From contig NBIV01000012.1 in assembly GCA_003194525.1 (NCBI GenBank), positions 496,001-560,000 on the forward strand: a stretch of 64,000 bases of DNA, given 5' to 3'. Positions 62,601 through 64,000 of the stretch are shown piece after piece. Source of the stretch: Gracilariopsis chorda. Lineage: Eukaryota; Rhodophyta; Florideophyceae; Gracilariales; Gracilariaceae. The notes under the pieces were generated by a model, which was not told the DNA's origin, did no database searches, and saw only the letters and a program-made list of their open reading frames with translations. A program made the translations under genes and the position numbers. Numbering within the stretch: position 1 is the first letter of the stretch; each line of letters opens with the position of its first letter.

Positions 62601-64000
62601 CAGGTGACAAAATCATGGAAGACGTTAATCAAGAAAATGTCCGCGTTTCTCCACATGTAGAATGTACGAGCTCAACTTCGAAGAACGCAGATCACAAGGT
62701 TCCAAAGGTACTGTACATGTATCTTGTCAAGAATGATTGTGATATTTCGGGTATGACATGGTACGATACTCACATGGATGAAAAATTAGTTGTCATGGTT
62801 CGAGAGCAACTTCCTGTGCAAGACTTGATTGCCGTAAGGTGCCCAACTGGGCAAAGGTTATTCACTCTTATATATGAAAAAGCTGTAACGTGGTCTGCTA
62901 TGCTACAGGAGAAAGCTTACAAGTATGTCAGATGTCTGCAACAGTGTCTTCGCGGTCGGACTCCTGGATCATTCAAAGGGCAGGAGATGGACAAGGCGGA
63001 TTTGTCAAAAGGTTCCACAGCTGGGTTTCTTCTGATGCCTGCCACTAAGAAAGGTACTGATCTCGAAATCAACTGGAAAAGTGTGGACCAAATGATCAGT
63101 TTCGAGTGGAGAAGTTGTTCAATTGCGAGTGATCCGAGTATGTTTGAGAAGTCTATAGTATGTTCACTTCATGAAGGTCTTGACCGCGTGTACGTTACCG
63201 GTGGACTTCGTGAGGATCTTCGAGCAGATTCAGGAGTTGAAGGTTATCTGAACGCCACTTCTTACAACTCATTCGCACATTACTTCAAACAAAAACACAA
63301 AGTTGCCTTGAAGGACACCAAGCAGAGAATGCTTCCTGCATATAGTGTGAGGAGTACTATGAACCGGCTTTCCGTTTCTGTGTTCATGCTGCCCACAGAA
63401 ACCTGCTATCTCATTCCTGTATCCCCGTATGCTTGTTTTATTACTAGCTTGCTGCCGGCTTGGCAAACGTTTCTAGCTTTACGCAACTGCTGGCGGCGAA
63501 ATAGCGTGGACGGACGCCCGGCTGATTTCCTGTTCTTCGCGAAAGCACTGCAACCGAACATAAGCAACGTTACAAAGGGATCAGTCGACTTGTCCTACGA
63601 AAGACTGGAGTTCTTGGGAGACGCCGTACTCAAAGTTCTCTTCTCAATGGTGACTTTTGTCGGGAATCCGGACCATAGCGAAGGTCTACTGAGCGATGTA
63701 AGGGATATTGAAGTAAGCAATCAGCGTTTGGCAGACTTGGCTATTCAGATGAAGCTTCATGACTGTGTTGCATTCTCGGGAGTTTCTCAGAATGTGAAAT
63801 CCTGGCCGTGGTTCTGGGCAACGCATCAGGGTGGCCAGGTCCAGATCTCGGAGAAGGTCCTCGCGGATTGCGTCGAAGCTCTGATTGGTGTGCATTTTCT
63901 TCATGGCGGGATAAAGTTGGCTGCCGCTTTCGTTGATAAGCACAACCTTATGCAAAACGCCACAAAAATTCTGGGTTACTCACCGGAGCAAGATGCTAAC
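59618..64000 (+). CDS. DCL: Dicer-like ribonuclease, partial at window edge
   Basis: An open frame of 1461 codons without a stop, running off the window. The order of domains is that of Dicer. An N-terminal Ser-rich segment (1-115) comes first. The helicase has Walker A TGSGKT near 138-142, DEVH at 419-422 and MTATP at 452. The second helicase domain has IATNVVEEGLDVP at about 731 and QARGRARR at about 762. A dimerisation-type domain begins near 845 (AVNLLQRYC). A PAZ-like end is near 1215-1240 (HYFKQKHKVALKD). RNase III domain a has the signature ERLEFLGDAVL (1328-1338), with Glu1331, Asp1335, Asp1417 and Glu1420 as metal ligands. Domain b should follow outside. A Ser/Thr/Pro-rich insert of about 170 residues lies between Walker A and motif Ia (160-333). 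It would cut double-stranded RNA in an RNAi pathway. Single exon so far. Confidence 0.92.
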   Translation, partial: MSTSSGSDEPPRKERRGRRRRSQRSHSSQSVIDAEECCLTLDWGSEVDSTDSEPSSVVSSTAILSLPSTSFPLLPTTLPPQEAGASLRADHPSHSSPDLSRGSDRPVPKPSTLTPRRYQLEILRRAQESNVIALLETGSGKTLIAALLVREVLRSLYQTSNQNTSLRSTSSTVSEVSSTTKLTEMESVATPMQTVSPPALSDSTSPVHMTVDSSPPPTQSEDPSPAQNPVTSSNADAVLEGHIPSSDAQKDALLKGSAPAVEAVSPAMPDVDTDAHENLKTCASGSDSTTQRNADPLVAVSEENRGERDAAKPPDTSSTTTSLFNGCNRASQTDMKQVVFLVHRVPIAPQQAQVVRSVIPSEHQVAVFYGDKKTDNWSSAEWIRKVRAKSVLVMTAQLLLNILRHGIISMDHIALLIVDEVHHATRNHPYSRIFVEFYHTLPPDQRPRVFGMTATPVKRKSAASSELSCQTAICALEATLDAKIVTVSDDHVKEFNEFVPKPEEFVLTYKGNSSEENVEEFQDFEAETKVLSKMGTYQDSEQEENEKVTCGTSGAGQDTGKPDSAAGEQRSLEPDEMSIVFRVCQKLGFKAAHDFALHLCRSSNTDPGKTIDELLAAGVDSQLENGGIPEKVSKLLDLLCYECLRCEEESNTLCDSEKADNSFRCIVFIEERCCALALAWLINTVFEGLNRKSLRAKSVVGCQSESLVRMSRSKLLRTIDEFRRGEYGILIATNVVEEGLDVPACRLVVSFDIVTSPTAYVQARGRARRRNARYIALVQDGFGRCYKAFFDARRGSQVMNWVAKGASLSEKEKNELRAGFLTDNRLALDILCSRTTGAKVRPTEAVNLLQRYCFIKSSSWKTDFSNPVYTCHETEAGFLATVTVDEKSGIDKGCCRKPQKNETLARRYAALDAYRKLYEIGEVDEYLLPKRPARSQRVLRTTGDFANTPGIRISSNKKGQRRNVDVASKASKKHKRVRRCHIFHPAVLQLEHSEAGDKIMEDVNQENVRVSPHVECTSSTSKNADHKVPKVLYMYLVKNDCDISGMTWYDTHMDEKLVVMVREQLPVQDLIAVRCPTGQRLFTLIYEKAVTWSAMLQEKAYKYVRCLQQCLRGRTPGSFKGQEMDKADLSKGSTAGFLLMPATKKGTDLEINWKSVDQMISFEWRSCSIASDPSMFEKSIVCSLHEGLDRVYVTGGLREDLRADSGVEGYLNATSYNSFAHYFKQKHKVALKDTKQRMLPAYSVRSTMNRLSVSVFMLPTETCYLIPVSPYACFITSLLPAWQTFLALRNCWRRNSVDGRPADFLFFAKALQPNISNVTKGSVDLSYERLEFLGDAVLKVLFSMVTFVGNPDHSEGLLSDVRDIEVSNQRLADLAIQMKLHDCVAFSGVSQNVKSWPWFWATHQGGQVQISEKVLADCVEALIGVHFLHGGIKLAAAFVDKHNLMQNATKILGYSPEQDAN

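Overview
The window is eukaryotic nuclear DNA and most probably comes from a red alga (Rhodophyta). Three genes support this: a nuclear phycobilisome linker (50361-51416, minus), a CpcS/CpeS-type phycobiliprotein lyase (36480-37298, minus) and a chlorophyll-binding LHC-superfamily protein of red-lineage type (2335-2997, plus). They sit among ordinary eukaryotic genes such as beta-tubulin, polyubiquitin, YJU2, COA5, QTRT2 and Dicer. Introns are few, short (55-174 nt) and GT-AG. I infer them in aconitase, the protein O-mannosyltransferase, a plastid-type GNAT and, less certainly, an unrecognised gene at 17.9 kb. Genes lie on both strands without operons. Some spacers are very small (7 bp between the DDX55-like and rhodanese genes, 47 bp between QTRT2 and a tweety-like gene), while other gaps reach 2-3 kb. 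The species cannot be named from the sequence.

Layout: 0-12 kb holds a C2H2 zinc-finger protein, the LHC protein, a divergent pair of the Fe-S assembly factor ISCA1 and the Fe-S enzyme aconitase, a hexa-ubiquitin gene and mitoribosomal bL28m. 12-26 kb holds a broken vanadium-haloperoxidase-like gene, COA5/PET191, a prolyl-4-hydroxylase-like oxygenase, an unrecognised gene, plastid dihydrolipoamide dehydrogenase, an SPB4/DDX55 helicase and a two-domain rhodanese. 26-36 kb holds a tweety-like membrane protein, QTRT2, a MIR-less protein O-mannosyltransferase and alanine aminotransferase. 36-46 kb holds the phycobiliprotein lyase, a double-SWIB protein, an RGG/low-complexity protein, a bS1m-like protein and a three-exon GNAT. 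46-54.8 kb holds a polytopic membrane protein, a decayed repeat-rich element, a GNAT-Nudix fusion, the phycobilisome linker, YJU2 and beta-tubulin. 56-64 kb holds a Myb/SANT-like protein, a low-molecular-weight phosphatase and the first 1461 codons of a Dicer-like protein that runs off the window.

Several genes share physiology. Three serve light harvesting (LHC, linker, lyase). Several serve mitochondrial biogenesis (ISCA1, aconitase, COA5, bL28m, bS1m). Others serve RNA metabolism (Dicer, YJU2, DDX55, QTRT2, RGG protein).

The points most worth a second look are the GNAT-Nudix fusion, the Dicer-like protein with a roughly 170-residue insert between helicase motifs, and the MIR-less PMT. Single-base disruptions in G/C homopolymers affect both PMT and beta-tubulin. 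Also notable are the interrupted haloperoxidase, several near-perfect hairpins between genes (one contains a start codon), an AT-rich decayed element with GATTGCAATCG-type repeats, and two short words (GGTACC with an A3/T3 spacer, and TAAAGGGTTA) that recur between genes.
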